A stretch of DNA of 64,000 nt, taken from contig CAWBPA010000022.1 in NCBI GenBank assembly GCA_963790545.1, positions 1 through 64,000 of the forward strand. Reading direction: 5' to 3'. Shown here one piece after another: positions 27,793 to 36,410 of this stretch. The DNA is from DATBJG01 sp963790545. GTDB lineage: Bacteria > Acidobacteriota > Vicinamibacteria > Vicinamibacterales > JAMQPK01. Every line of letters begins with the position of its first letter. The stretch's first letter is position 1. Below the pieces are notes generated by a model. That model had not been told where the DNA came from. It saw nothing but the letters and a program-made list of their open reading frames with translations, and made no database searches. The position numbers and the translations under genes are program-made.

Positions 27793-28809
27793 CTACTTGA
27801 AGATAGACTTCGCAATCGTCGCGTGCACGCCCTTCGTTTGGTCAACAGCCTGGGTCACATGCAGATCGGCCGCCAGGGAACACAAGACGTACGCATCGTC
27901 TCGTGACAGGCCTTTCTCGACGGCGAGAAACTCGACCAGTTCGCGGGTTGCGAGCCGCGTGGCTTCGTCGAGATCCTCGTCGAGTCCCATGCTGATGTAG
28001 TGCGTGGGGGTCTCCGCACGCGGCCAGCCCAGCCGCTGCCCTTTGCGAACGTGCACCTCGAATGTGCCCCGAAGTGACGTCTCAAGGGCGGTGCCGGTGA
28101 CTTCGCCGTCACCCTGCATGCCGTGGCCGTCGCCGATTGAGAGAAGGGCGCCTCGCACGTGTACCGGCAGATACAAGATAGACCCCGCCACGAGATCTTT
28201 GTTATCGAGATTACCGCCGTGCCACGCGGGTGGGCGGCTCGAGATTCTGCCGACGAGCGGCGGGGGCGCGACGCCAATCGAGCCGAAGAAAGGCGCGAGC
28301 CTGAGCGAGACGCCGGAGCCGAACTCGACACGGTCCGCACCGGGCTGCCAGCGCAGCAGCTTCGAATGCGCGTAAGGAAAGTCACTTGGAATGACGCCGC
28401 CACCGGGATTGAACGCAACGACGCCGAACGGGTGCAGAAACTCGATTGCCAGAATTCGGATTTCCAGCGTGTCTCCGGGCTCGGCTCCTTCAACCAGAAT
28501 CGGTCCGGTCAATGGATGTACCCCCGGACCGCGCTCGGTGACGCGTAGCTCGATGGTCTTCAGTGATTCGGGAATCTCGGACTCGCTGATGCCCGCCAAC
28601 CTGACTCGCTGCAGTCCGCCCGCGACCATCGTCTCGACCCGCAGACTATCCCCTGAAGCGATCCGCAGTACCGGAGGCACTCGTGAATCGTAGTAGCCCC
28701 AGTGTATGTGCTCGGGCGCCAGGCGGAGATCGTGCGTCCGTGACTGCTGCGTCCACGTGGTCTCGGTCGTCGCCAGCAGGACAAGAGCGATTGGGAAGGC
28801 TCGACTCAT
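27793..28809 (-). CDS. Exported acetamidase/formamidase-family protein
   Basis: 338-aa protein of the FmdA/AmdA family, here with a signal peptide (MSRAFPIALVLLATTETTWT). Family marks: HWGYYDSRVPPVLRIASGD near the N-terminus, GPILVEGAEPGDTLEIRIL, YLPVHVRGALLSIGDGHGMQ and GDGEVTGTALETS. Acetamidases split short amides to acid and ammonia; export suggests a periplasmic substrate. ATG 28809 is favoured by GGAGGTGCCCATC directly before it. The next gene upstream is a VOC-family protein on the same strand, 76 bp away. Confidence 0.88.
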   Translation of the reverse strand: MSRAFPIALVLLATTETTWTQQSRTHDLRLAPEHIHWGYYDSRVPPVLRIASGDSLRVETMVAGGLQRVRLAGISESEIPESLKTIELRVTERGPGVHPLTGPILVEGAEPGDTLEIRILAIEFLHPFGVVAFNPGGGVIPSDFPYAHSKLLRWQPGADRVEFGSGVSLRLAPFFGSIGVAPPPLVGRISSRPPAWHGGNLDNKDLVAGSILYLPVHVRGALLSIGDGHGMQGDGEVTGTALETSLRGTFEVHVRKGQRLGWPRAETPTHYISMGLDEDLDEATRLATRELVEFLAVEKGLSRDDAYVLCSLAADLHVTQAVDQTKGVHATIAKSIFK

Positions 28810-28884
28810 GATGGGCACCTCCGGCACTTGCGTCAGGACTGGCTACCGCTACTGTTCAGCGCGCCACACGATCGCACCACGGCA

Positions 28885-29400
28885 TCAGCCGGCGTTTCCC
28901 GTCTGCGCCATTTCCTTCTTCATCTCCCTCTCACTGACGTCCTTGACGTGGGTCATTACGGACCACTCATTGCCGAAAGGGTCTTCGAATCGCGCATTGC
29001 GATCGCCGTAGAACTGGTCCGTGGGCTCTTGCAGCGAGCGCGCGCCCGCGCTCAACGCCTCGTTGTATGTCGCATCGCAATTTTTGACGTAGATCGCCAG
29101 GCAGGCCTTCCTTTGCGGGAACTGGGGCGGCATCGGGCTTCCCATCATGAGAACCGCGTCTCCGAATCCGAGCTCACAGTGCGCGACCGTTCCACCCGGC
29201 ATGTCGAGGCGGAGCCGTTGCTTGGCGCCGAGCACATTCCTGTACCATTCGATCGCCCGCGGGCAATCGTCGAGCACGGTTACCGACGACAATACGGGGT
29301 AGCCCTTTGCAAGCCAGGAGACCTTTTGGGGCTTCCTCGCGACGCGTCTGGCCTTCCGACCACTCGAAGTCCCCTTTAGCTTCCTCTTGGTCTTAGCCAT
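28885..29400 (-). CDS. VOC (glyoxalase/bleomycin-resistance) family protein
   Basis: 171-aa protein. A Lys/Arg-rich N-terminal extension (MAKTKRKLKGTSSGRKARR) precedes a VOC domain: SSVTVLDDCPRAIEWYRNVL, HCELGFGDAVLMMG and FYGDRNARFEDPFGNEWSVM, the PhnB-like signature. ATG 29400 follows TTGGAGGACATC. The basic extension is unusual for the family and may bind nucleic acid or result from a fused start. Substrate unknown. Confidence 0.87.
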   Translation of the reverse strand: MAKTKRKLKGTSSGRKARRVARKPQKVSWLAKGYPVLSSVTVLDDCPRAIEWYRNVLGAKQRLRLDMPGGTVAHCELGFGDAVLMMGSPMPPQFPQRKACLAIYVKNCDATYNEALSAGARSLQEPTDQFYGDRNARFEDPFGNEWSVMTHVKDVSEREMKKEMAQTGNAG

Positions 29401-29603
29401 GATGTCCTCCAAGACAGGAATACTACCGTGGCCTTGCGAGTTCGGCGAGCTGATATCATCTTTCGCTTCGAGGGTATTGAGGCGCTGGAACGGGATGAGT
29501 GGGCGGACGATGAGTCGGCAGCATCGCAGTCCTCCTCAATGGTAGTCGGCGCACCGCACATCAAAGCCGACTCACTTTAAGATGGCGTCGAGGGAGGAAC
29601 GTC

Positions 29604-30149
29604 ATGGCGAATGAGCTTCAGCTCCGAGTGAACGAGAAGGTGTGGACAATCACGGCTCCGGGGGAGACGCCGCTCTTGTACGTTTTGACGAATGATCTCG
29701 CGCTGCAGGGACCCCGCTTCGGCTGTGGCCTTGGTCAGTGCGGCTCCTGCTCGGTCCTGGCTGATGGTGTTGAAATCCGGTCATGCATTACGCCTACCGC
29801 AAAGGTGGTGGGGAAGTCGCTGACGACCCTGGAGGGACTGCCTGCCTACTACGCAACGAGGATGAAGTTATCGAAACCTCCTGAATTGCATCCGTTGCAG
29901 GAGGCAATGATTGAGGAGCAGGCCGTGCAGTGCGGGTATTGCTACAACGGGCAGATCATCAAGGGTGCCGAGCTGTTGTTCAAGAACCCCCAACCTACAG
30001 AACCGCAGATCCGATCGGCCATGAATGGTCATTTATGCCGGTGCGGGACGTATCCGCGGATCATGTCGGCGATTCAGCGCGCCGCCAAGGCCATGGCGAC
30101 CCCGAGGACTGGGGCCCTGAGCGAGACCGAGGAGGCGACCCATGTCTGA
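29604..30149 (+). CDS. 2Fe-2S small subunit of a molybdenum hydroxylase
   Basis: 181-aa iron-sulfur subunit of the xanthine-oxidase superfamily. The plant-type 2Fe-2S cluster uses CGLGQCGSC (residues 41-49) and C61; the second cluster uses CGYC and CRCG near residues 110-145. The start MANELQLRVN follows GAGGGAGGAACGTC. The molybdopterin subunit overlaps it by 8 bp; no FAD subunit is present, as in isoquinoline 1-oxidoreductase/aldehyde-oxidase two-subunit enzymes that pass electrons to cytochrome c. Substrate unknown. Confidence 0.93.
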   Translation: MANELQLRVNEKVWTITAPGETPLLYVLTNDLALQGPRFGCGLGQCGSCSVLADGVEIRSCITPTAKVVGKSLTTLEGLPAYYATRMKLSKPPELHPLQEAMIEEQAVQCGYCYNGQIIKGAELLFKNPQPTEPQIRSAMNGHLCRCGTYPRIMSAIQRAAKAMATPRTGALSETEEATHV

Positions 30150-32541
30150 GCACGCCAACGACCCATCGACAAGCTCAGGGTCGTCCCGAGCACAGTCGAG
30201 GGACAACCAACCAACATTGGCTCGACGTGAGTTTCTGAAGACGACGGGTGCCGTTGTTGTCGGATTGAGCGTTGCAGAGAAGGTCGGCGCGCAGGCGCCG
30301 GCTGGTGACGCCCCTGCCGTGCAGCGTGGTATGGTCTCGGGTCCACCGGATCCCGCGCAGGTCGACTCCTACTTCGCGATTCACCCTGACAATACCGTGA
30401 CGATCTTCGCAGGCTACGTCGAGTTGGGGCAGGGTGGGCCCACTGCGCTCCGGCAGGTGGCGGCCGAAGAACTGGACCTCGAGCTGGCGCAGGTCAAGGA
30501 CGTCCGGACCGATACTTTCGTCTCCACCAACGGCTTCACCGCTGCCAGCCGGACCGCGGGCATTGGCGGCACGGAACTCCGCGCGGCTGCAGCCGAGGCC
30601 CGACGCGTACTTCTGGCGTTGGCGTCGGAACGGCTCAAAGCTCCCGCCGGCGATCTGATGGTGACCAGGGGCGTGGTGGCCGTGCGCAACGATCCGCAGC
30701 GCTCCATCACGTACGCCGACCTGCTGGGTAGCAAACCGTTCAACCGCACGTTCGAGCCGGTGTCCTATAAAGGAGGGATCGAGCTTCCCCGCAAGCGGGT
30801 TGACAACGCAATCCCCAAGCGACGGGCCGATTATCGCATCGTGGGGACACGTGTTCCGCGGCCGGACATTGCCGAGAAGGTCAAGGGTACCTATGAGTAC
30901 GTGCAGCACGTCCGTCTGCCGGGGATGCTGCACGCCCGCGTGGTGTGGCCTCGGGGGCAGGGAGCGCATGGCCTCAGCAATCCGACGGTCGCCAGCATCG
31001 ATGACGCGTCGATCGCGGGGATCCCGGGCGTGCGAATTGTTCGCCGGGCCAACTTCGTGGGCGTGGTGGCAGAACGCGAGTGGGACGCCGTCCGCGCCGC
31101 ACGGCAGTTAAAGGTCACCTGGCAGCCATTTGCGCAGGCACTCCCCGGTCATGAGGGCTTGTTCGAGAGTTTCAGATCGGCAAAAACCAACGACGCGATT
31201 GACACCACTACGGGCGACGTGGCGACGGCGCTCTCCGGCGGCACCCACGTTCTGTCCGCGACCTATCGAGGTCCCTACCAGTCGCACGGAACCATGGCGC
31301 CGAACTGCGCGCTCGCGGACGTCACCAAGGACTCCGCGCTGGTGCTGTGCTCGGACCAGGGGATCTATCAGACGCGCAACGGCGTCGCTCAGGTGACCGG
31401 CCTGCCTGTCGAGAAGATTCGGGTTCAGTACTACGCCGGCTCGAACACGTACGGCAGCAGTTGCTATCGAGACGCGGCACAAGCCGCCGCCATCCTGTCA
31501 CAGGAGGTCGGCAAGCCCGTCCGCTTGCAGTTCAGTCGCGAGGATGAATTCGGGTGGGACAACTACGGGCCCGCGCATCTCGCCGATCTCCGTGCGGCCA
31601 TCGACGCCAACGGTAAGCTCGTCGCCTTCGAGTACAAGGCTTGGAGCCACTCGGCAGGAGGGATGGATACCGCGACGCAGTTGGCCCTCGGGACGCCTCC
31701 TCCGCCCAGCCCCATCGGCGCCGGCTTTGGCGCCCTCTTCCAGGTGCACCTGTCGCAGACCGACATGTACGATGTCCCGAATCGCCTGATCGTGAACCAC
31801 CGCGTGCAGGGGAGCGGGTATCTGAGAACGGGCGCGCTGCGCGCGCCCATCGATCCGTCGGTGTTCTTCGCGCAGGAAGGGATGATGGACGAACTGGCCC
31901 ATGCGGCCAGACTGGATCCCTACGAATTCCGCAAACGGAACATCTCCCATCCCCGGTGGCTGGGCGTGCTGAAGGCCGCCACGGAGGCGGCGAAGTGGAC
32001 GCCGCACGTGGCTGCTTCCAACCTCTCTGACGGGAAAGTCGTCCGGGGGCGCGGCATCGGGCTCGGCACGCACCACCTGCCCCAGAACCAGGGGGATCGA
32101 GTCACCTATGCGGCGGCCGTTGTGGACATCGAGGTGAACAAGGACAACGGCATCGTGGTCGCCAAACACGTGTATGGGGCCATGGATTGTGGGCTGGCCA
32201 TCAATCCGGGGATTGTCGAGAGCCAGATCGTCGGCATGGCCGTTCACGGGACCAGCCTCGCGCTGAAAGAGGAGGTGCAGTTCAACCGGACCAACGTGAC
32301 GAGCCTGGACTGGAGCACGTATCAGACGCTGCGGTTCCGAGAACATCCGTCAGTCACTCCGATTGTCGTCCAGCAGATCAACGAGAAGTCGAGCGGTGCG
32401 GGCGAGGAAGTACTGCCGGCTGTGGTTGCCGCCATCGGGAACGCGTTCTTCGACGCGACCGGCGTGAGAATACGCGAATATCCGCTGACACCTCGCCGTG
32501 TCCTGGCGGCACTCAAGTCGGCTGCGAACAAACCAGGATGA
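30142..32541 (+). CDS. Molybdopterin-binding large subunit (IorB-like)
   Basis: 799-aa catalytic subunit of a two-subunit molybdenum hydroxylase. An N-terminal twin-arginine signal (ARREFLKTTGAVVVGLS) predicts Tat export with the cofactor in place. Molybdopterin-site segments include FAGYVELGQGGPTALRQVAA, YYAGSNTYGSSCYRDAAQAA, GYLRTGALRAPIDPSVF and, near the C-terminus, the catalytic-Glu region SSGAGEEVLPAVVAAI. It starts inside the small-subunit gene (8 bp overlap). The first 25 residues (DPSTSSGSSRAQSRD) are encoded by a REP-type palindrome, so the true N-terminus may have been extended by repeat insertion. Confidence 0.92.
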   Translation: MSEHANDPSTSSGSSRAQSRDNQPTLARREFLKTTGAVVVGLSVAEKVGAQAPAGDAPAVQRGMVSGPPDPAQVDSYFAIHPDNTVTIFAGYVELGQGGPTALRQVAAEELDLELAQVKDVRTDTFVSTNGFTAASRTAGIGGTELRAAAAEARRVLLALASERLKAPAGDLMVTRGVVAVRNDPQRSITYADLLGSKPFNRTFEPVSYKGGIELPRKRVDNAIPKRRADYRIVGTRVPRPDIAEKVKGTYEYVQHVRLPGMLHARVVWPRGQGAHGLSNPTVASIDDASIAGIPGVRIVRRANFVGVVAEREWDAVRAARQLKVTWQPFAQALPGHEGLFESFRSAKTNDAIDTTTGDVATALSGGTHVLSATYRGPYQSHGTMAPNCALADVTKDSALVLCSDQGIYQTRNGVAQVTGLPVEKIRVQYYAGSNTYGSSCYRDAAQAAAILSQEVGKPVRLQFSREDEFGWDNYGPAHLADLRAAIDANGKLVAFEYKAWSHSAGGMDTATQLALGTPPPPSPIGAGFGALFQVHLSQTDMYDVPNRLIVNHRVQGSGYLRTGALRAPIDPSVFFAQEGMMDELAHAARLDPYEFRKRNISHPRWLGVLKAATEAAKWTPHVAASNLSDGKVVRGRGIGLGTHHLPQNQGDRVTYAAAVVDIEVNKDNGIVVAKHVYGAMDCGLAINPGIVESQIVGMAVHGTSLALKEEVQFNRTNVTSLDWSTYQTLRFREHPSVTPIVVQQINEKSSGAGEEVLPAVVAAIGNAFFDATGVRIREYPLTPRRVLAALKSAANKPG
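30166..30199. repeat. REP-type palindrome inside a coding region
   Basis: TCGACaagctcaGG...CCgagcacaGTCGA forms an imperfect inverted repeat, the classic 'gacaagctcagg/cgagcacagtcga' REP sequence. It encodes the STSSGSSRAQSRD stretch ahead of the Tat signal of the molybdenum hydroxylase. A half copy lies at 15969-15987. Confidence 0.65.
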
Positions 32542-32585
32542 AGTGCGTTGCGAAATTGCCGTACGACCCAATTTCGCAATGCACT
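32542..32585. repeat. 17-bp inverted repeat between hydroxylase and cyclase genes
   Basis: AGTGCGTTGCGAAATTG pairs with CAATTTCGCAATGCACT across a 10-base loop, all 17 pairs made with one G-T. It begins at the base after the hydroxylase stop. No U-run follows, so it may be a MITE-like repeat or an mRNA-processing hairpin that sets relative expression of the two genes. Confidence 0.7.
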
Positions 32586-32611
32586 CTACGCGAAAACATT
32601 TGGAGGCCGTC

Positions 32612-33632
32612 ATGAGCCGGTTGCTGTCCGTTACCCGTGTCGCACTGATGTCGATGCTCGTCCTCGCGCTTGGATCGTTGACCCTCGCGCAGTCGCGTGA
32701 CAAGGGACCGTGGTGGCCGTCGCCTCATGGGCCGAAGGATCAAGCGGGCAACGCCAATTACATCACCCCGCAAAAGGTGATGAAGGCCGCGCAGCTGGTG
32801 AAAACCGGCCAAATGTACAGAGCTCGGGCATATCTACGAAGCCAGCATGCCCGCATTCGGGAGTCGGCCGTATTACATCAACGTCGTGCCTGCCCCGGGT
32901 CAGGTAGGGAAGGAAGGCGCCGGTTCGGTCCACCAGGACTATTTCAATGGCTACATCGGGCAGATGGGGACGCAATTCGATGCGTTCGGTCACATGGGGC
33001 GAAGCGTCAAGATGGCAGATGGCTCCGTTCAATTCGTGTACTACAACGGGTTCACCGAACAAGATCTCACCGGCCAAAATCGCGGCCAGGGCGGCCTTGA
33101 AGCGCTTGGAGTGGAACACGTCAAACCAATCATTACTCGAGGCGTCCTCATCGACATTGCTGGTGCTAAGGGGGTGCCGACGCTCGAGGCAGCCTACGAA
33201 GTCATGATGACCGATGTGCGCGCGGCGCTGGCGCGGCAGAAGATGACTGAAAACAGCATCGAGCAGGGCGACGCAGTGCTGTTCAATTATGGATGGGCGG
33301 TAAACTGGACCAATCCATCGAAGTACAACGACGGCCGCGTGGGAGTCGGTGAAAACAAGGGCTCACCAGGCATCGGGTTCGAGGTTGCCCGATGGCTCAC
33401 GGAGCGCAAGATTGCGATGGTCGGCGCCGACAGCTGCTGCGTCATGGTGATGCCTGAGTCAAAGGCCGGCAATGTCCACCATGAGCTGCTCCTCAATGGC
33501 ACGTACATTCTGGAAAATATGAATTTGTTGGAACTGGCCCGCGATCAGGTCTACGAGTTCATGTATTCGGGCCAGACCCTCCGGATCAAGGGCGCGACCG
33601 GTTCACCGGTCAGACCCATTGCGATACGGTGA
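32612..33632 (+). CDS. Secreted metal-dependent cyclase / kynurenine-formamidase-like, one frameshift
   Basis: About 339-residue protein. It begins with a signal peptide (MSRLLSVTRVALMSMLVLAL), then GPWWPSPHGPKDQAGNANYI and, after the frame break near 32819 (extra A in TAC-a-GAG), ELGHIYEASMPAFGSRPYYI. The cyclase-family metal site is visible: TQFDAFGHMGR (HxGTHxD-type, here D-x-F-x-H) and GVLIDIAGAKGVPTL. Members are Mn/Zn amidohydrolases. ATG 32612 follows TGGAGGCCGTC. Together with the molybdenum hydroxylase it may form a heterocycle-degradation unit (oxidise, then ring-open); inference. Confidence 0.82.
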
Positions 33633-33669
33633 AATTTCCAACGGAAAACGGATACGGAAAACTTAATCT

Positions 33670-34029
33670 CTAGCGACATTCCGGCAGGAACAACAGATGG
33701 TCTGGCGTATCGTGATCGACCTCCGTCTTCAGGTACAGATGTCCTGAAGGTGACGTGGCGACTTCGACACTCACCACGTCATACACATCGAGTTGGATGA
33801 AGAAACTCCATTTGCCGTCCAGAATGCCTTGGATTGCATCGTCCAAGGGCAGACTCCAACGCGGTTTCTCGCTCACGGTCAGACCCCGTTTCCTGAGGTT
33901 CGCGATGAATCTCGAGGCGTCGGGCGGCGACACACCGGGCAGGTTGGGCCCGCCGATCCGGCGGATGCGCTGATAGGGATTCAACGAATGGTCTTTGCTG
34001 ACGCAATCGATTTGCAGATGGCTCGACAC
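33670..34029 (-). CDS. DUF3892-type protein
   Basis: About 119 residues starting at GTG 34029. Family marks are LQIDCVSKDHSLNPYQRIRR near the N-terminus, then LDDAIQGILDGKWSFFI and DVVSVEVATSPSGHLYLKTE followed by DHDTPDHLLFLPEC, the diagnostic tail. The longer open frame upstream overlaps the neighbouring decarboxylase-family gene and has no similarity, so I did not extend it. Function unknown. It lies 34 bp downstream of that gene on the same strand. Confidence 0.75.
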   Translation of the reverse strand: MSSHLQIDCVSKDHSLNPYQRIRRIGGPNLPGVSPPDASRFIANLRKRGLTVSEKPRWSLPLDDAIQGILDGKWSFFIQLDVYDVVSVEVATSPSGHLYLKTEVDHDTPDHLLFLPECR

Positions 34030-34063
34030 AGTTCGTGCGGCCGGTGGCTGTCGCGCTCGTTGT

Positions 34064-34699
34064 TCATCGAGCGAGCGGCGGCAGCAGTGCCTTCCGATCC
34101 GGCGGAAGGTGCTGATCGACAGCATTCATCATGAAGCCCACTCTGAAGTAATCGCCCATGATCATCATGAGCTGCACCGTGTGCTGCCGCCCGAAATGTC
34201 CGATCATCTTTTGCCACAACGCGCTGCTTACCCGGTGCTCGCGATACAACGTGCGTCCAAAGGTGATGAGCGTGGCGTCCTTGTCGGATAGGCCCGTCAC
34301 GTCCTTGTTGTGCTTGACGACGTCGATGACCGACGGCTCGAGTCCTTGCTTCAAGCCCGCGGGCTCGTGGGCGGACCACTGGTACTGCTGGTCGATTTCT
34401 CTCGCGATGATGAGCACCGCAAGCTGAAAGTACCGCGGGCCGACGGGGCTGTTCACCCCGGTGGGGATACCGAGGCTGCGCTCCCTGGGGCTGTAATTGG
34501 TCAGGTGTCCGGGTCCCGGCCCAGGCTTGACCGCTGGCCTTTGGGCCAACAGCTGCCGCCCTTCCTCATCCAGATCTTCCGGCGTCACCGGCGGCAGCCG
34601 CGACAATGTGACAGGGTTGATGTCAGGGGGCAGCGCGGTTTGTGTCTGCGCGATCGCAGGCAGGGATGCAAGCAGGAGTACGAATAATCGAACACTCAT
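34064..34699 (-). CDS. Carboxymuconolactone-decarboxylase-family protein, exported
   Basis: 211-aa protein with a signal peptide (MSVRLFVLLLASLPAIAQTQ). The CMD/AhpD-like core has LIIAREIDQQYQWSAHEPAG (Glu and His as in the proton relay) and VIDVVKHNKDVTGLSDKD, then FGRQHTVQLMMIMGDYF. It lacks the CxxC of true AhpD, so peroxidase activity is unlikely. ATG 34699 follows CCGGAGGGTGACTTC. The family is frequent as secreted versions in Acidobacteriota; role unknown. Confidence 0.85.
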   Translation of the reverse strand: MSVRLFVLLLASLPAIAQTQTALPPDINPVTLSRLPPVTPEDLDEEGRQLLAQRPAVKPGPGPGHLTNYSPRERSLGIPTGVNSPVGPRYFQLAVLIIAREIDQQYQWSAHEPAGLKQGLEPSVIDVVKHNKDVTGLSDKDATLITFGRTLYREHRVSSALWQKMIGHFGRQHTVQLMMIMGDYFRVGFMMNAVDQHLPPDRKALLPPLAR

Positions 34700-34781
34700 G
34701 AAGTCACCCTCCGGACTGGTCGCCAAGTACTTCGCCCGAGATCGTTACTACTAGTCAGGGTCAAGTCACCACCTGCGGGAG

Positions 34782-35579
34782 CTACCGTCCCACAGGTGGT
34801 GTGAGCCCGGCCTTCACGATCGTCGAGGCCACCTCGGGCGATGCGAGGAAGCGGAGCAGGGCGAGAGCCGCCTCGGGCTGCCGGGCTGCACTGGTGATCG
34901 CTCCGGCGAAAGAAAATCCTGGCTGGAGTTCGGCCGGAATCGCCCCGACAAAGGTCACGCCAGGAACGTGTATGAGCTCGCTGACCTGCTGAAAGCCGAT
35001 CTCCACTTCGCCACGCGCGACCACCGCGGCCACTGGTTCGCCGGACGGCGGCCCGCGCACCTTTCGACTCTTGCCTGCCACCTGGTCCGCGACGCCGAGG
35101 TTCGCGAACAGCATGGTCGACAGATAGATGCCGCTGGCACTGTCCGAGTAGCCGATGGACGTCACGGCAAGCAGCGTCCTCCGGAACGCCTCGACGCTGC
35201 CGATATCCGGCTTCGCGGCGCCGGCGCGCACCACCATGCCGATCTGCGACCGGGCGAGATCGACCTTGCTGCTGGCGCGCACCAATCCGCGCTTCTCAAG
35301 TTCGTCGGCGGCACTGCCATCCATGATCACGACGTCGGCGATTTCGCCTCGCGCGAGGCGGGTGGGAATTGCCTCCGGAGAGTCGCCCATCGACGGGCCG
35401 CGCGTCGTGATCAGGCGGTGGCCGCTCGCGCGCTCGAACGCCGGGCCCAGCTCGGCATAGACCGCATAGAAACCGGCCGAGATCATCACGTGCACTTCGG
35501 CGGCCGACACCGAGCCCGTGACGAACAGCGCGACCACGCCAAGCCTGGCTAACCAGCGAGCGAGCGACCGTGCTTTCAT
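34782..35579 (-). CDS. ModA-like extracellular solute-binding protein
   Basis: 265-aa periplasmic binding protein (type 2 fold). Signal peptide MKARSLARWLARLGVVALFV, cleaved near VSA-AEVHVM. Marks: MISAGFYAVYAELGPAFERA, then EIADVVIMDGSAADELEKRG, SIGYSDSASGIYLSTMLF and VVARGEVEIGFQQVSELIHV, as in molybdate/tungstate-type binding proteins. No permease or ATPase is adjacent, so it is an orphan. ATG 35579 follows ATGGAGGGCCTT. The ligand cannot be told from sequence. Confidence 0.83.
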   Translation of the reverse strand: MKARSLARWLARLGVVALFVTGSVSAAEVHVMISAGFYAVYAELGPAFERASGHRLITTRGPSMGDSPEAIPTRLARGEIADVVIMDGSAADELEKRGLVRASSKVDLARSQIGMVVRAGAAKPDIGSVEAFRRTLLAVTSIGYSDSASGIYLSTMLFANLGVADQVAGKSRKVRGPPSGEPVAAVVARGEVEIGFQQVSELIHVPGVTFVGAIPAELQPGFSFAGAITSAARQPEAALALLRFLASPEVASTIVKAGLTPPVGR

Positions 35580-35670
35580 AAGGCCCTCCATAGCCGAGCC
35601 GGCTCGATCAATCAAGGGATGGGTGTAGCGGCCTGACCCCGCAGTGTAGCCGATCGCTTCTCATGACACA

Positions 35671-36333
35671 TCAGCGGGTCGCTTTGAGGTAGACGTCCAC
35701 CGACCAGGTCCACGTCAGGCGTCGGCTGGCCAGCGTGAATCCCGCGCCGCGAATCGTGTTCGCCATTGCGGCCGCCGAATGCACGAACGTCCGAAACGCA
35801 TTCCTCGCGAACCACCGTCGAGCATTCTCACCGACGACTGCCGCTCGGACGTACCACTGGTCTCTCGGGTACGAGAATGCGAAGCAACGGTCGGCATGTC
35901 GTGTGGCTTCCTCGAGAAGCGGCTCGTACAACGGATAGCAACAGACCACGCGGTCTAAGACCACCACAGCTGCGGAAGGCAGCCGTTCGCCTACTTCAAC
36001 AAAGTCACCATGCACGAATTCGATCGTCCGTGTGCGTCCGCGACGCGCCGCCTCATCGCCTGCAGCAGCCAGGTAGGCCTCCGACGCATCAACGGCGATC
36101 ACCTTCTTGACGCCACGGTCGAGTCCTTCAAACGTCATCGCACCGACACCCGAGCCGACATCCAGCATGAGACCGTCGAGGACGTCAGCATCGACCAAAC
36201 CATCACGAAGGAGACGCGTGGTGGGTCCTGGCCCCTTCCGGCGGTAGCGTGCCAACTCCTCGGCGACCAGCTTTCTATTGAAGTGTTGTTCGGCCGTCTC
36301 GCCGAACGTAGAGCAACACGACGTCATCGGCAT
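35671..36333 (-). CDS. SAM-dependent methyltransferase
   Basis: 220-aa class I methyltransferase. Motif I is LMLDVGSGVGAMTFEGLD (residues about 55-72), motif II VIAVDASEAYLAAA, then FVHGDFVEV and VVVLDRVVCCYPLYEPLL (motif post-II). This matches a family near magnesium-protoporphyrin O-methyltransferase (BchM-like) by pattern, but the substrate here is unknown. It follows the MFS gene by 77 bp on the same strand and may end the ArsR-rhodanese operon. N-terminal STFGETAEQHFNRKLVAEEL is family-typical. Confidence 0.85.
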   Translation of the reverse strand: MPMTSCCSTFGETAEQHFNRKLVAEELARYRRKGPGPTTRLLRDGLVDADVLDGLMLDVGSGVGAMTFEGLDRGVKKVIAVDASEAYLAAAGDEAARRGRTRTIEFVHGDFVEVGERLPSAAVVVLDRVVCCYPLYEPLLEEATRHADRCFAFSYPRDQWYVRAAVVGENARRWFARNAFRTFVHSAAAMANTIRGAGFTLASRRLTWTWSVDVYLKATR

Positions 36334-36410
36334 GCTTGGCAGCTTCTGGACTAAGGCTTGGCGGCGTGGAGGTGCACAGGGCAAGCAATCGCCATGACTG
36401 ACTCCTTCGG

